A DNA stretch of 64,000 nt from Tamarix chinensis (GCA_030549775.1 CM060175.1:109422688-109486687); one strand, 5' to 3'. Positions 22,366 to 34,809 are shown, numbered from the stretch's first letter. Notes: generated by a model not told the origin, from the sequence alone. Translations and numbers: made by a program.

Positions 22366-25300
22366 TGTAACACCAAGGAAAATATTTATTGTGTAACATG
22401 TTAGAACTTCTTTGACCCTTTAATGACATAATTACCTATTCTAGATATGGTAAAAATATAGCCAAAAAACTTTATGATAATTAAACCATACTATTGCCAC
22501 AAATTCTTTGTCCCTCTCCTCGTAGCTATCGTTAAATGTATTTGGAAACCTAATGATAAACCCAAAAATCAATCAATGCTTTAACTCTGTCTTCCCAGCT
22601 CAATTTGACAATGGCTATGACTTGGAACATGTATCATACCCCCATTTACTATTAAAAATTGTTATTTTATTAATAATAAAATGACGACATATTTCAATTA
22701 CACCTAATATTAAGTCTCATCTCCATTATCTTCCTTGTGTTATATGTTAAGGCTAAAATATTTCAATAAAACCAATAAAATAAGGGAAAAGAGAGGGAAT
22801 GGATATAATATAAATAAAAGAGATATAGAATGTACAACCTCTGATACAACAACCACATTAAATAAAATATAAGCTAGGGACATAAGAGTCTAAGAAAATA
22901 ACCTGGAAGAAAAGTGTACCCTATGGTACAACATCGGTTACTCTCAGTATCAAAAGTTCATTCCTTAAAATGAATCTTTTACACACTCGTAAGCCTTCAA
23001 CAAGTCCATGCAATACACATATTCAAACTAAAAATATAGTACTAATATGATTGTATCATATTGAATAAATCACAATACCTCTAAACATGTTGCATGTTCA
23101 GACATATAATAAACACACAAAAGCAAGAATCGTGAAATAATAACATTTATGGACAATTATGATCCTATAATTCACTTACAACAATAACCATTCATTCCTT
23201 GTCACAAGCCGACATCAATAAGATCAAAACAAAACTCAAAACTGATTATCCAATTATTAAGTCTTATTAAGGGGATCAAACCGATGAATTCAACTAAATT
23301 TTGAGAGGGGTATAATCTAATAATCTAAGACAATGATCATTAAGGATATCAACAATAATCAAACCACTAACTTTTAAGATAAATATGTGTTTTATCTATA
23401 GGGTTTGTGAATCTCTAAGAGAATAAGTAGGCTATTTGACCCAAAGATCCAACTATACAATCAATGGCCCAAGTTTGAGGCATGAAATCCTTTCCCAATT
23501 AAATTATCTTTTCATTTTAATTGATTAGGGTTTTATTCAATACTACATAATTATCCAACAAAGGATATTGAGATCCATAAAAACCATCAAATCAAGTCTT
23601 TAAACCAACTCAACCACTAAATGTCACAACAACAAAAAAGCCACAAAAGGTGTAGGATTAGGCATTAATTCATAGTTCGAACAATTAACCAATTTAATCC
23701 TTCGGGTTCAATTATTAAAAAAAGTCAACACAAAGATAACTATCAAAGATGAGGACAACAGTAAAGTCAACTAAGGTCAACCTATATTTAATTATTCAAT
23801 ATTTAGGCACATTTTTAGCAGCTTATGACCAAAATGCCCTTATATGCCAATTTTTCTAATTTTAACCATTTTACCACCAAACACTTACATAACTCAATGA
23901 AACTTATAACAAAGCTAATTAACATTAAAGTAAGAATTTTAATGCAATATACTAATTTTGGAAATACTCCAAAAATTTTGAAAATAACCTTTTAGACACA
24001 TAAAACCCTAACCATGTATACTTAATATACCATATTTTACATGTTTAATGTGCATATTATAAAATGATACATATTTAACATGCTTGCTAAAAAATTAACA
24101 AAAAAAACATAAATAAAACCTAATGGACACAATGAAATATAAATATCATGGCATGAAAATGGTTTGGTTGGATCAAAATGCCCCCATTAAGAGCCATATA
24201 AAATTAAGTAAGCAAAATCTCATGCTTTACATAATATTACATTCTCAAATTCACATATTTAACTATAAATAATAAAATGACAAAAATATATAAATATGAC
24301 TTTATATGACATGTTCAAAAATAATTAGTACACATACATGCATATTTTTCATGCTCTTCAATATATTTACAAAAAATACATGTTTTAATAACAATAAAAC
24401 CCGGTATGCTTACTAAATGTAAAAATATTAACATAATCATGTATAAAATTCTATCATTTAAAAAGTTAAGTTAGATTTACCAAGCATTCAACTCAAGCAA
24501 AATAAATAAAAATTTCATTTCCAAGGCATGATCAGTCTCTTCTTGAATTCCCTTCAATCATAAAAATACTTCATAAGCAAAAATGTAACAAGGATCAATA
24601 AAATAGCAAAATAAAAGCTCCAAGAACAACACGTACCCTTCAAAATTAACAAGAGGGAGAAATGAAGTGATAATTTTCAAATAATTAACTAAAAGTATAA
24701 CCTTATTTACTTATTTTAAAACAAATAAAAGCTAAAGAAAAGGAATTATAGAAGAGCAATGTAAAACAAAGAAGAAAAAGAGGATGAAGATGCTTGGTTT
24801 CTAGAGAACAAAGGGACACGTACTTAGAAAATTCAAAATAAAAGAGGAGAGAGAAAAAAAGATAAAAGCTTAAGAGGGGAATGAGTTAAACAAAAAGAGA
24901 CTAAGAAAGGAGGTTGGTGATCAAAAAAGATCTACTCAAAAAGACTAAGAGGGGAGTGTGTAAGAACTTACGACAAACCAACAATCGAGATAGAGGGAAG
25001 GAGAGGGGCCATACCAGACCTAATATTAGCATAGGGAGAGTGTGTTTGCCAATCTTAAGGTATGAGAAAGAATAGAGAAATGGATTAGAGGGTTAAAGGT
25101 GCAAAAAGGAAATAATGTCACACCTAGAGTTAGAGTAATATTAAGAAAAGGCTCAAATATGCAAAATAATTATGAAACAATACATAATCCGATTAAATGA
25201 ATGTAGGAGGTGATTTTCATGGCACATTTGCAATTATAGGAATTTTAAATTATTTTAAATAAAGGAAATATTAATAAATATGAATTCAATTGGAAAAAGA

Positions 25301-25714
25301 ACAAATAAATCCCAAATTAAAAAAAATGAAAATATGTGTAATAAATTTAGAAATACAAATATATAAAAATATTAGACATATGAATCAAATTGGAGACAAA
25401 TAAGATTAAAAACAACAAAAAATATAAAAATCATTAAGGTTGATCGATTGCTAGTCCTGGCTAGAACATGTTGTTATACTAGGCTTGGTCAATCGTCTCT
25501 TGAATTTTTTCGGTTGACTGTTGGTCCAAAAATTATATGTCTATTTATTTTTATTTCAATTATTATATTAATTTATTTCCTACTATTATTACACATATAA
25601 ATAACGCATTTAACATATAATATTCTAATATAATTTCGATAAATAATTGCACATAAAATATCATATTTATACTTATGTTGTTTAATTAGGATTAGTAAAA
25701 AATGAGGTGTTACA
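22366..25714. mobile_element. Putative 3.3-kb solo LTR (TGTAACACC...GGTGTTACA)
   Basis: The segment begins TGTAACACC and ends GGTGTTACA, a perfect 9-bp inverted terminal motif of the kind seen at the ends of long plant LTRs. It has no coding motif. A purine-rich tract (about 24730-25010) is followed by an AT-rich stretch, the same layout as the two larger LTR-like units in this window, though direct similarity was not evident. The 5-bp flanks (TTCAA and TTAAT) do not match, so a target duplication is not demonstrated. Orientation is unknown. Confidence 0.45.
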
Positions 25715-25889
25715 TTAATAGAATGCCTAGTTATCTTTGATATCAAATAAAGAGGAAATTTACACTTTCCATTTTCTTCATCGTCTCACTTAAATCCCCT
25801 AATCTTGATGGTATCTTCGCTCTTTTTATCACTCCTATTAGAATATAATAGGTGATTATGTTTGCAATTTTATACAACAAATCATCAAC

Positions 25890-26800
25890 ACATGATGTTT
25901 CCTCCCAACCTAAACCCCACATAATTTTCCCTCATTCCTAAACTACGTCATCCTTCCAAACAATTACATTTCATACTTATTTTACTTTGTAATGTCTTAT
26001 ACAAAGTGATTTCAAATATCCTAACCCACAAACTCAAGCCTTATATCTAACCTCATTAATGACTCACAAAATGTCTTTATTTAGGGGAGACAAAACACAA
26101 ACAGTTACTTCATAGCCCAAGAATCTATTTAGTCCATCCTAAAGTCTGTAGGGAACCAAAATGGATTCATGCTTACAATTGATAGTTCCAAAGAATATGA
26201 TAGAATTTACTGGTACTTTCTTTCAAATATTCTTCCTAGTTTTGATATTGTTGACCATACACTTAATCTTATTTCACAATGCATCGCCACTACAAAATTT
26301 TCAATACTTATTAATGGTTATCTAGTCATCATTTCAAAGGATAAAGATACATGGTTGTCCACTTTAATTATCCTTATATTTTCATTATTTATTCTTAGAT
26401 TTTATCTTAGATTATTTACTGCTATAAAAAAGAATGATATGTATCAAGGCTTCATATTAAATAGGAGGGCATAACCTATCACTCATCTCATGTTTGCAAA
26501 TGATCTCCTTATTTATAAGTGTGCTTCTAAGGACTCACTAACTATTGAAGAAGAAATTCTTTAGTTGTATTCTATGAGTTCTTGACATGAAATTAGTTTT
26601 ACAAAATGTTCTGTCTTATCTAGCAGGCACATCACCAAAAATGATTAGGAAAATCTCAGCAGTATTTTATATATTTAAGTTATGCAATAAGATGACAAGC
26701 ATTTAGGTCATTTCCTTCTTAAACTGAATTACCTTATCAATACCTTTGAACCTTTATTGGACACTATTAGGAGATCATCAAAATTGATTTGTCATATCAT
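25890..26800 (+). pseudogene. L1 ORF2 relic, segment 1: reverse transcriptase
   Basis: Frameshifted reverse-transcriptase sequence of an L1 element. It reads FSLIPKLRHPSKQ then LLCNVLYKVISNILTHKLKP (25930-26045), GFMLTIDSSKEYDRIYWYFL (26160-26220), ILINGYL, and ITHLMFANDLLIYKCASK near 26475-26530. The catalytic FADD box is FAND, and many stops are present. This lineage differs from the LINE at 8945-14027. The relic continues, after insertions, at 27550, 31005, 31560, 32130 and 32950. Confidence 0.8.
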
Positions 26801-27549
26801 AAAATCCTTTGAATATATATATATATATATAAACTTCATTATACTTGCATGTTACAAAGTCCCATATTTAAAGTACAAAAACAAAAAAGATTAATCTTAA
26901 GCTTTTTTGGGTCATTAAATAACACTCCTATTTGAAGCTACTTATTGCAAATAGTTATTCAATATAATTACTTATTTTAATGACTTTTGATAAGTAGTTG
27001 TAACTAAAAATCAACATAAATTGTTGAATTATATGCATACAAATAAAGTGGGTACATGGGTTATACATATAACAAAAGGCTAACAATATCACAAAAGAAA
27101 ATAAAAGGAATAATTATAAATTGAATATAAATTAATAAAAAATAAAATCACACAATATACTATATATTTTTTTTACATTACATATAGAGTTTAGACTCTT
27201 TTATAAGTGTTTTTTCCCCCGACAATCGACTTTATTGAGATATATATTAATATCTCACTCATGTTTCCTTTGCATTGGTTACTGCTTAATATAAATTATG
27301 AATACAATAATATGGGTTTAAATTTAGAGTTAAGAAAGAAATTTAGTGGGTCTAAAATCAAAAGTATATTTTAAGGAAAATGGATTAAAAAAAATTATAG
27401 TCAATATATAGAATCGTAAGTTCTACAATGATTATATTACTTTAAGATTATACCAAGGATTGCGGATCGTTTAATGACTTTTGATCTTAAAATCGTAGAA
27501 TTATAAAATCCATATTGGGAGTTCAACAACTGTAGTAAGAACATATTTG
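26801..27549. other. Probable insertion separating L1 relic segments 1 and 2
   Basis: About 750 bp of AT-rich DNA starting with a (TA)n run (26815-26832). It separates L1 motifs that are normally adjacent. No terminal repeats were recognised, so its class is unknown. Confidence 0.4.
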
Positions 27550-27930
27550 CTAGGTGGAAATTTAAATTCTTTCTCATGCTAGTTGTTTAACCCCAAAAAA
27601 ATCTACCCTTTCCTCCCTTCCTATTTGGCATATTTCAGCCTACCTTCTTCCTATATATGTTTGTAAATCTCTTGAAAATTTTAAACGAGATTTATAATTA
27701 CATCAATGTGATGACATAAAAAATAAAAAATTATACCTACTGTCTAAGACCTTTTATGCCAACCTAAACATCAGGGTCCCTTAGGTTAGACAAACTTCTT
27801 ATAGCAAAATAATGCATCTATAGCGACTTGTGGGACACAGAGTTAAAACCTAGAAGTTACCCCACTTGAAAAGTTTTGCATACTTTTAGCTAGGACATCA
27901 ATCCATTCATTTGCTAACATATTAAATGCC
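27550..27930 (+). pseudogene. L1 ORF2 relic, segment 2: post-RT region
   Basis: Translated fragments ILSHASCLTPKKSTLSSLPI and WHISAYLLPIYVCKSLENF, then LCQPKHQGPLG, match the plant L1 region after the reverse transcriptase, whose usual forms are LSHAGRL.L and C.PK..GGLG. The fragments are in different frames and carry stops. The segment ends at the terminal repeat of the AT-rich element. Confidence 0.7.
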
Positions 27931-28553
27931 TGTTTGGTAAGATCATTTATGATATAATAATATGTTTAAAGTAATAATAATATTTAATAGACATATCTTA
28001 TTTATTATAAAAGTTGTTGAAGTAATAATAGTGTTTAGTAACTTATCTAATTTAAAATAAATTGATATATATTGACAATTTTGGGAATTCTTTATTTTAA
28101 TATGATATATTTTTATAATATATATAGACATAATTAATTTTAATAAGATATGTTAATTAATTATAATAATCAATCATAATAATAACAAGTATCAATAAAT
28201 AATAATTAATATTAATAATTCATGATTATAATTAAAAATAGTTAATATTAATAACTAATAATAATTAATATTAATATAAATATTTAATATTATGAACAAT
28301 AATTAATATTATACAGTTTATTATCATTATTAAAAAATAACAAATAAATAATTAATAAATGAAATGAGTAATAATTATTAATAATAATGAATAATAAATA
28401 ATTAAAATTAAAATTTATTATTATTTTATTATTAGTAACCATTATAATTACTAATTATTATTATTAATCAATAATATTGATATTGAAAAAATAAAAATTA
28501 TTTATAAAAATTAATAAATTATATATACCAAAGTTTAATAATAATTGTTATTA

Positions 28554-29743
28554 AAATCTTGTGCTCCTCTTATAGATACTATCAGAAGAAAGTTACAGAA
28601 TTAGGGTTCCCACTACCTCACCTATGTAGGGAGATTGGAATTAATAAATTCTGTGCTATTTGGTATATATAATTTCTGGTGTAGTGTCTTTGCTCTCCCA
28701 AAGGGTGTCCTCAACCAAATTGATAAGTTGTGCAGAGATTTCTTTTGGAACAATGGGGAACAAAATAGAATACACCCCCTGTAGTTGGAAAAATATTTGC
28801 AGACCTAAAGATGAGGGGGGTATGGGGATTAAAGAAATTCTCTCCTGGAACAAAGCCCTCATGACAAAGTGGCTGGCTGCACTGGTCAATACTAAACAGA
28901 ATGTTTGGGTGGAATGGGCAACAGCTTATAACTTAAAAGGTGAAGACCCTTGGGTAGTGGGGATACAACATAATCTTTTTATTGGGTGGAAGAAGATTTT
29001 ACATATTAGAGATACTCTGATTCACAAAGCTGGAAGTATTGATGCTGCAAAAAACTTGATTCATCAATGGGGGCAGGGGGAGAAATTTAGTGTTACAGAT
29101 GCATACCAGTTTTATAAAGAGCCTGCACCTACAGTCTACTGGAGAAGAATTGTTTGGGACAAATGATGTGTCCCAAAACACTCTGTCATAACCACCCTAA
29201 CTACACAGAATAAAATTCTTATTCAGGATAATCTGTGTAAGAGGGGTTTTCAGCTTGCAAACAGATGTCCTTTGTGTTTAGCAGAAGTAGAAACCAGGAA
29301 TCATCTATGGTTTGCCTGTACTTATTCAAAGGAGGTTATAAACATCATTTATGCATGGATGGGGATGCATAGAAGAGTAATGAACCTGCTTCATGAATTT
29401 AGATGGTTCAAAAGACATAATAGAGGGCAGAAGTGGATAAAATGCTGGAGGAGAAGTGGATTGGTAGCAACTATCTACTATATTTGGAGGGAAAGAAATG
29501 ACAGAATTTTTCAAGAGAAGAGAAGAACGCCTCAACAACTTCAAAGTTTGATCCGACTTGAGGTGATCTTTAAGGTTCTAGGCAAATTTAGCTCAAATCT
29601 TGAGTATCAAAGCATTGTACAACATATCCAAACCTAGTTTTAGCTTTTGTCCCATATTTAGTTTTTCTTTGCTTGTTTTGAGGCTGAAGTTGTAAATCCT
29701 TTCCTTTGAATAAAACAAGTAGTCTGATTTCTTAAAAAAAAAA
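28554..29743 (+). mobile_element. 5'-truncated L1 LINE fragment with poly(A) tail
   Basis: The 3' 1.2 kb of an L1 nested inside the AT-rich element. It encodes the ORF2 C-terminus, with LPKGVLNQIDKLCRDFFWNN, then, after a frameshift near 28755, KNICRPKDEGGMGIKEILSW (about 28790-28850). The zf-RVT motif CPLCLAEVETRNHLWFAC follows at about 29267-29320, and the frame ends with TAG at 29635. A TGA interrupts at 29164. A 3' untranslated stretch and an A-run (29734-29743) follow, typical of target-primed reverse transcription with 5' truncation. It is the same lineage as the LINE at 8945-14027, since both lack RNase H and share the PKH..I motif after the break. Confidence 0.88.
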
Positions 29744-30633
29744 TAGTATATAGTAACTAGTACCTAATAATAATTGATGAATTTTTATTTTTAATAATAT
29801 TCATATTAATAATTAAAAGTATATTTCTAATAATGAATAATATCAATAATTATTAAAATTAATAAGTAATAATCAATAATAATAAGTATTAATAATTAAT
29901 AATAATACTAATTAATATTAATTAAAAATTTTATATTATTAATTATTAACATTAACAAAATTTAGTAATTGATATTACCAATTAATAATAATAATTGTTA
30001 TTCATATTTTATTATAATATTAATTACTATCAATTAATATCAATAATTAATAATTCATATTATCTATAATTAATAATTCATATTATTAAGATGAATAATT
30101 ATTAAGTATTAAAATTATTATTAATACTCTTTTTAATAATATTCACATAATTAATATTAATAGTCATTCACTATGAAGAATCGTTATATCATTAATATTA
30201 TGAATAAATATTATATAATAAGTAATAATGAATAAATTAAAAGAAATTTCTAATTAATAATACTTAAAAATATCAATAATAGTAATTAATAATTAATAAT
30301 ATTTTCAATTAATATTAATAATTAAAAATAATAACTATTAATATTAATTATTCTTAATATTATTTATAATAAGGTATAAATAACTAATAATTAATATTAA
30401 TAATCATACTTTTATCATTCATAATTAATAATAATAATTGGTACTATTAATAATTAATAATAATAATAATAGATAATTGATATTAATAATTGATGATAAT
30501 AATTAATATTTATAATGAATGATAATATATAATTAATATTAATAATAATATATACATAATTAATATATAAATATTAAATTATTATTAATTAATTAATTTT
30601 ATTATATTATTAATATTAATAATTATTAACATT

Positions 30634-30634
30634 A

Positions 30635-30665
<31 letters not shown>

Positions 30666-30709
30666 CGATGATGATGATGACGATGACGATGATGATGATG
30701 ATGATGATG

Positions 30710-30775
<66 letters not shown>

Positions 30776-30792
30776 GTGGTGGTGGTGGTGGA
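30634..30792. repeat. Compound trinucleotide microsatellite (GAT)n(AAT)n(GGT)n
   Basis: Uninterrupted or nearly uninterrupted trinucleotides: GAT/GAC from 30634 to 30708, AAT from 30709 to 30773, and GGT to 30792. The poly-Leu, poly-Ser, poly-His and poly-Tyr open frames on the minus strand are translations of this run. Confidence 0.95.
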
Positions 30793-31004
30793 CTGGTGGT
30801 AGGCATATATAATTAATAAGGGTATACGAGTAATAGTGCAATTTTTTTAAATATTTCATTAAAAATAGTACGGTGTACTCATAAAGTATTGATATGTAGT
30901 AAATAATATAGATAATGAGATCATAAAAATAATATGCAAATTAAAAGCTTAAGTAATAATAATAATATAAAAAATGAGGCGTTACCAAACATTGCTTAAT
31001 TCAT

Positions 31005-31055
31005 GGAGCAACATTAGCATTTGGAATGATCCTTCGACACTCTCCATTCTTAATT
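31005..31055 (+). pseudogene. L1 ORF2 relic, segment 3
   Basis: A short remnant, SWSNISIWNDPSTLS, matches the conserved W....I..DPW region of plant L1 ORF2. It appears directly after the right end of the AT-rich element. Confidence 0.5.
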
Positions 31056-31555
31056 TTAGAGTCTTTTGGTTCCACGGGTTATAAACTTAATTTACTTTGT
31101 TTTGGTATTTTATATACTAGGTCAAAAATCATTCTAATGGACATTCCAATGTGCAATTTAACCAATCCAACTATAGTTTGTTCGAAAATCACTTTTGTTT
31201 TAAAAATTTACCGATATAATCATAATTCAATATTGGTTCAACCAATCTGACCAAATCAATCAATTCCTTTGACCTTAAAATTAAAACGACAATGTTTAAG
31301 GTGTACCGAGTTACACCAGTCCAATTACCATTTTTTCCCTATCTCACCCGCTTTTTTAGAACGGTATACATATTTTAAAAATAGATAATTTTATACCGGC
31401 CGACCTTTTGGTACTCAGTTGAACTAACCGATTTGGTCTGATTTTTGAGCGAGTGATTTAACTCTGACCTTATTATTCTAAAGACATTTCACTGAAATAA
31501 AATTCTTATACATTTATGTTTTCCTCATTGGGAAGCACAATTTATTATGCTCATT
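31056..31555. other. Unassigned segment, possible further insertion
   Basis: About 500 bp between recognisable L1 motifs. Phrases such as ACCGATTTGGT and CCGGCCGACC suggest a DNA-transposon remnant, but no paired termini were found. Confidence 0.3.
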
Positions 31556-31935
31556 CTTCATTGTTCACATGCCTAGCTTGTTGACACCTTAATTTGGAGA
31601 CCCCATCCTCATGGAATGTTCTCTTCCAAATCAACATACACCACAATTTACGATTCAGTACCTTTTTGTTCTAATTCCCCTATGATTCTCATAACCAATT
31701 TCAATTTATGGGGGAAATAATGAAAACACAATGGCTCAGCTCCCCATATCACTTAATTTTTTGGAGAGTTTTAAGTAGTTCCTTAGAAACCAACACCTTT
31801 ATTGTTAACAAACTTCACAGCATAGACACTATGCGCTACTTGCGAAGAAGGAGATGAAGGTTGCACTCCCCTTTTCATCAATTGCAAATGTGCTAAGCAG
31901 ATTTAGTTTGCATCACCATTGGGGTTGCGAATCTC
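31556..31935 (+). pseudogene. L1 ORF2 relic, segment 4: zf-RVT region
   Basis: Plus-strand translations LVDTLIWRPHPHGMFSSKST (about 31576-31640), LIFWRVLSSSLETN (about 31755-31797) and CATCEEGDEGCTPLFINC (about 31833-31890) match the D.LIW...G.FS.KS, FLWR and zinc-binding motifs of plant L1 ORF2. Frames alternate, so it is a relic. Confidence 0.75.
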
Positions 31936-32129
31936 TCTCCTTAACTACTGTTTTGTTGCCAAATTGTTCATTGAATATTTCACTTCTGCTGATAAAGATT
32001 ATATTGTTAGGTAAGGAGTGGTCATCCTATGGACCATCTAAAAACAACAGAATACAACATTATTTATGCACAAGCATGTGAATATCAAAGATAATATTCT
32101 TAAAGTTGCGCAACTCTTCAATTACAAAG

Positions 32130-32325
32130 CTGTTAGGTTGCAATTTCATCCTCCTCCGTGCATTCCAGGTATTATTGATCAAGAGAAGCAGAAAATTCTA
32201 GGTATAAACCTCCACCCGGTTCATTAAAAATCAATGTTGAATTGTTGATGCTACTAGTGCTACAAATCTAGTAGGATTTGAAGTACTTATGTTGGTACAA
32301 TGGCAAATTATTCAGCATTGCTGAA
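32130..32325 (+). pseudogene. L1 ORF2 relic, segment 5: start of RNase H domain
   Basis: YKPPPGSLKINVE near 32197-32237 followed by ATNLVGFEVLMLVQW matches the W.PPP.G..K.NVD opening of the RNase H domain found in some plant L1 elements. The similarity stops where the LTR-like insertion begins at 32326. Confidence 0.65.
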
Positions 32326-32925
32326 TGTTGTGTTTCCTTTTTCTTGTCCCACATTAGTGGTGAATAGTAAATTTATTCTATTTTTATATCCCCTTACTCA
32401 TTAGCTTGTTTGAGTATAGAGTTTGGGCTATTTTTTGTGGGTAGTGGGCTAGACTATATACCACACATGCGTGAGCACACGTTGCCGCACGCCCGCCTGT
32501 CCTGTTCGGGCTGGGTGTGGTCCAGATAAGCCCAACGGTTTTATATCCGTTTTCTTAGTCCTCGTCGGTTGCTTCTTTTGTGGAGTGTTTTACTAAGTCT
32601 TACGATTAGTGAGTCGTGTGAAGAGTGGGAGATGTTCCACTCTTCCACTTTCGGTTTTATTATTAATATAAAAATTTATTTCTAGTTTTCGATGGCGATT
32701 TTTTGTGTGGAAAAACCGAAGCTTTATCATGACCTAAACACTCGAACTCTCTTCGAAATTTAATAGATTTGGGCATTGTTTTTACAAATTTCATTTCTTC
32801 AATTACGAGTGCACGAGATCGAAGGAGTTGTGTCAACATTGGGGGTGAGCCGACCGTGAAGGGATTTGCACCAGAGTCCGGTTGAAACTCACTTTAGGGC
32901 AGTAATTTAATCTCATGGCACAACA
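32326..32925 (+). mobile_element. Copia-like LTR inserted in the L1 relic
   Basis: A 600-bp unit begins TGTTGTG and ends CACAACA, a perfect 7-bp inverted end pair. It includes the phrase TCCCACATTAGTGG near its start and a GC-rich patch of CACGC/GCCCGC words near 32460-32520, both common in plant copia LTRs. It lacks coding sequence and a primer-binding site downstream, so a solo LTR is likely. Flanks of five bases do not match, which leaves the boundaries provisional. Confidence 0.5.
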
Positions 32926-32949
32926 TTCATTATTTCGGTTTGAATTTAT

Positions 32950-33240
32950 TTATTCATTTATTGTTGCGTATATCAAAATTATTTTTCTCCAACTTATGCC
33001 AGATCATCTAGGGAATGTTTCTTATTGCCTCGCCGACTTCAAATTTAGGGTTTCCATGTAAGAAACTCCTCTTTAAGCAGAGATTCAAGCTTGCCTTCGG
33101 GGGTTGATTATGGCAGTTGAAAGAGGTTTCTCTTATGTTGAGCTCGAGAGCCATTCTCTTGAATTTTGAACAACAAATTGGCGATGGTGCCTCGGAGAAT
33201 TAGCAACGATGCAGAGAAATTCTGAAGAATAGAAGTTCCA
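32950..33240 (+). pseudogene. L1 ORF2 relic, segment 6: RNase H second half
   Basis: After the LTR-like insertion the translation AEIQACLRGLIMAVERGF then SYVELESHSLE (about 33079-33160) matches the E.A.L.A....GF..V..E.DS core of RNase H. It completes the domain begun at 32130, although stops are present. Confidence 0.65.
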
Positions 33241-33589
33241 TGACTTGCCACCTGCGGCGTATTTAAAGAATAAAATTTGAGTTAATATCTTTTAATATAT
33301 ATTACTAGTAATTATATTTTTATATTATAATATATTATATAAATAAATGATTAAATTTTATTTTTAATTTGATGGCAATATTATTTTCTATTCGAAAAGA
33401 GTACAATCTAAAGTTTAGCTTTGAAAAACAAAAAACACTCGAAGCAATTTAAATGTTTTCATTAGTTTAGATTAATATTTTTTAGAGGTAATTTATAGGG
33501 GTTCAATGGTTCGCACAATATCCCAATGTGCCAGTGGGGTGTCATGCTATTGCCGATATTAAAAAATATATATAACGTCCTTAAAAAAA

Positions 33590-34270
33590 ATATGAATTGA
33601 GATCAATATAAATATGTATTTGGTAAAATTATATTTATGGTAAAAGTTTGATAAAATAATATAAAAATTTCATTAAAAATATTAAAATATATTTAAAATA
33701 ATGATAAAATATCAATTCAATACGAATAAAAAATTAGTTTAATTATAGTAAAAGATTATAAAAAGGCGTGTTGAAATTTCGGTTGAATAATGATGAACGA
33801 TATATAAAACAATGGTGAATGATGAATACATTTTTGGTAAATAAAAAAAAATAGGTATCTATATGGTAAAAGTTTGGTAAAACAATATAAAAAATTATAG
33901 TAAAAAAATGTTGAAACATATTTAAAATAATGATGAAAAATTATCTCAATGATGTTGAAAATTAGTTCAGTTATATTGAAAGATCTTGAAAAAAGTATAT
34001 TGATGTCTTAATAAAATAATGGTAAAAGGTATATAAAATATTGGTAAAAGTTTAATATATTTTTTTTATGAAAGATATAAATCTTTATGGTGAAAGTTTG
34101 GTAAAAAAAAAATGCATTAAAAAACATTGAAATATATTCAAAATAATGAAGAAAAATTAATTAAATGGTGGTAAAAAATTAGGTCAGCTATAGTAAAAGA
34201 TGCTGAGATAAAGTGTGTAAAAAATTTAGTAGAATAGTAGTGAAAGACAAATATTTTTTTGGCCAAAGAT
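33590..34270. repeat. Diverged satellite-like repeat, about 225-bp period
   Basis: The phrase ATGGTAAAAGTTTGGTAAAA recurs at about 33637, 33863 and 34087 (spacing 226 and 224). Each time it is followed by A-rich sequence with TTGAAACATATTTAAAATAATGA. About three diverged copies are present. It has similar wording (GGTGAAAG, GTTGAAA) to the array at 62.9-64 kb but a different period. Confidence 0.75.
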
Positions 34271-34699
34271 AAACATATTTATGATGAAAAATGTACCCAT
34301 CCCTAGTTCATATGCCTCAAGTAATTACGCTGCCACTGAATATGTAATTTCAATGGAGATTGAGAGTGCTGCAGATGTTGAACATTGTTGCTTCATCCTT
34401 GATTTGATTGTGAAGAGCCTCCGAACCCTGTTCTGTCCTCCTAAAACTCGCTTCCCCATTTTCCAACATTTATGAATTATGACCCACCACAAGCTCGCGC
34501 CTTCGTTTTCTTCCATTTTATCATTCATTAATTCATTCATATATATATGATGCGTTAATGGTTACACATTACAACACTATACAATGGGGTGTACAGTATA
34601 GGATTTGTTTTCTAGGTAACTCAAATAAAAGTCACACCAATAAAAATAATTGTTTACTTCTAATAACAGTAACGTACGCATGGTCAAACTTAATTAGGA

Positions 34700-34809
34700 A
34701 ATTTAGCGGTGCGCATGGCTAGGCTTCAGTTGCTGTAAGAGGTCGCTCATGGGTTCGATTCATATGTAGTGCACCGGGCTCCCCTATTCCCGATGTACCG
34801 TCAAAAAAA
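34700..34809 (+). mobile_element. tRNA-derived SINE-like element
   Basis: About 110 bp with a degenerate A-box (ATGGCTAGGCTTCAGTTGC) and a good B-box (GGGTTCGATTC, 34751-34761), followed by GTGCACCGGGCTCCCC and a short A-run (34803-34809). This is the layout of plant SINEs. It does not fold as an intact tRNA by eye. Confidence 0.5.

Larger units (their letters stand above)
27931..30991. mobile_element. AT-rich element with TGTTTGGTAA terminal inverted repeats
   Basis: A 3.06-kb block is bounded by TGTTTGGTAA (27931-27940) and its exact complement TTACCAAACA (30982-30991). Outside these the L1 relic continues on both sides. Excluding the L1 fragment at 28554-29743, the interior is almost purely A/T, built of ATTAAT-like words, and ends with the microsatellite block at 30634-30792. 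It looks like a non-autonomous DNA transposon. The superfamily is unclear because no target duplication could be fixed. Confidence 0.55.

Noticed and set aside
30585..30859. Poly-Leu/Ser and poly-Tyr/His open frames
   Set aside because: These are direct translations of the trinucleotide microsatellite.
34740..34770. Functional tRNA gene
   Set aside because: A B-box is present, but no cloverleaf or anticodon arm could be traced. It is better explained as a SINE.
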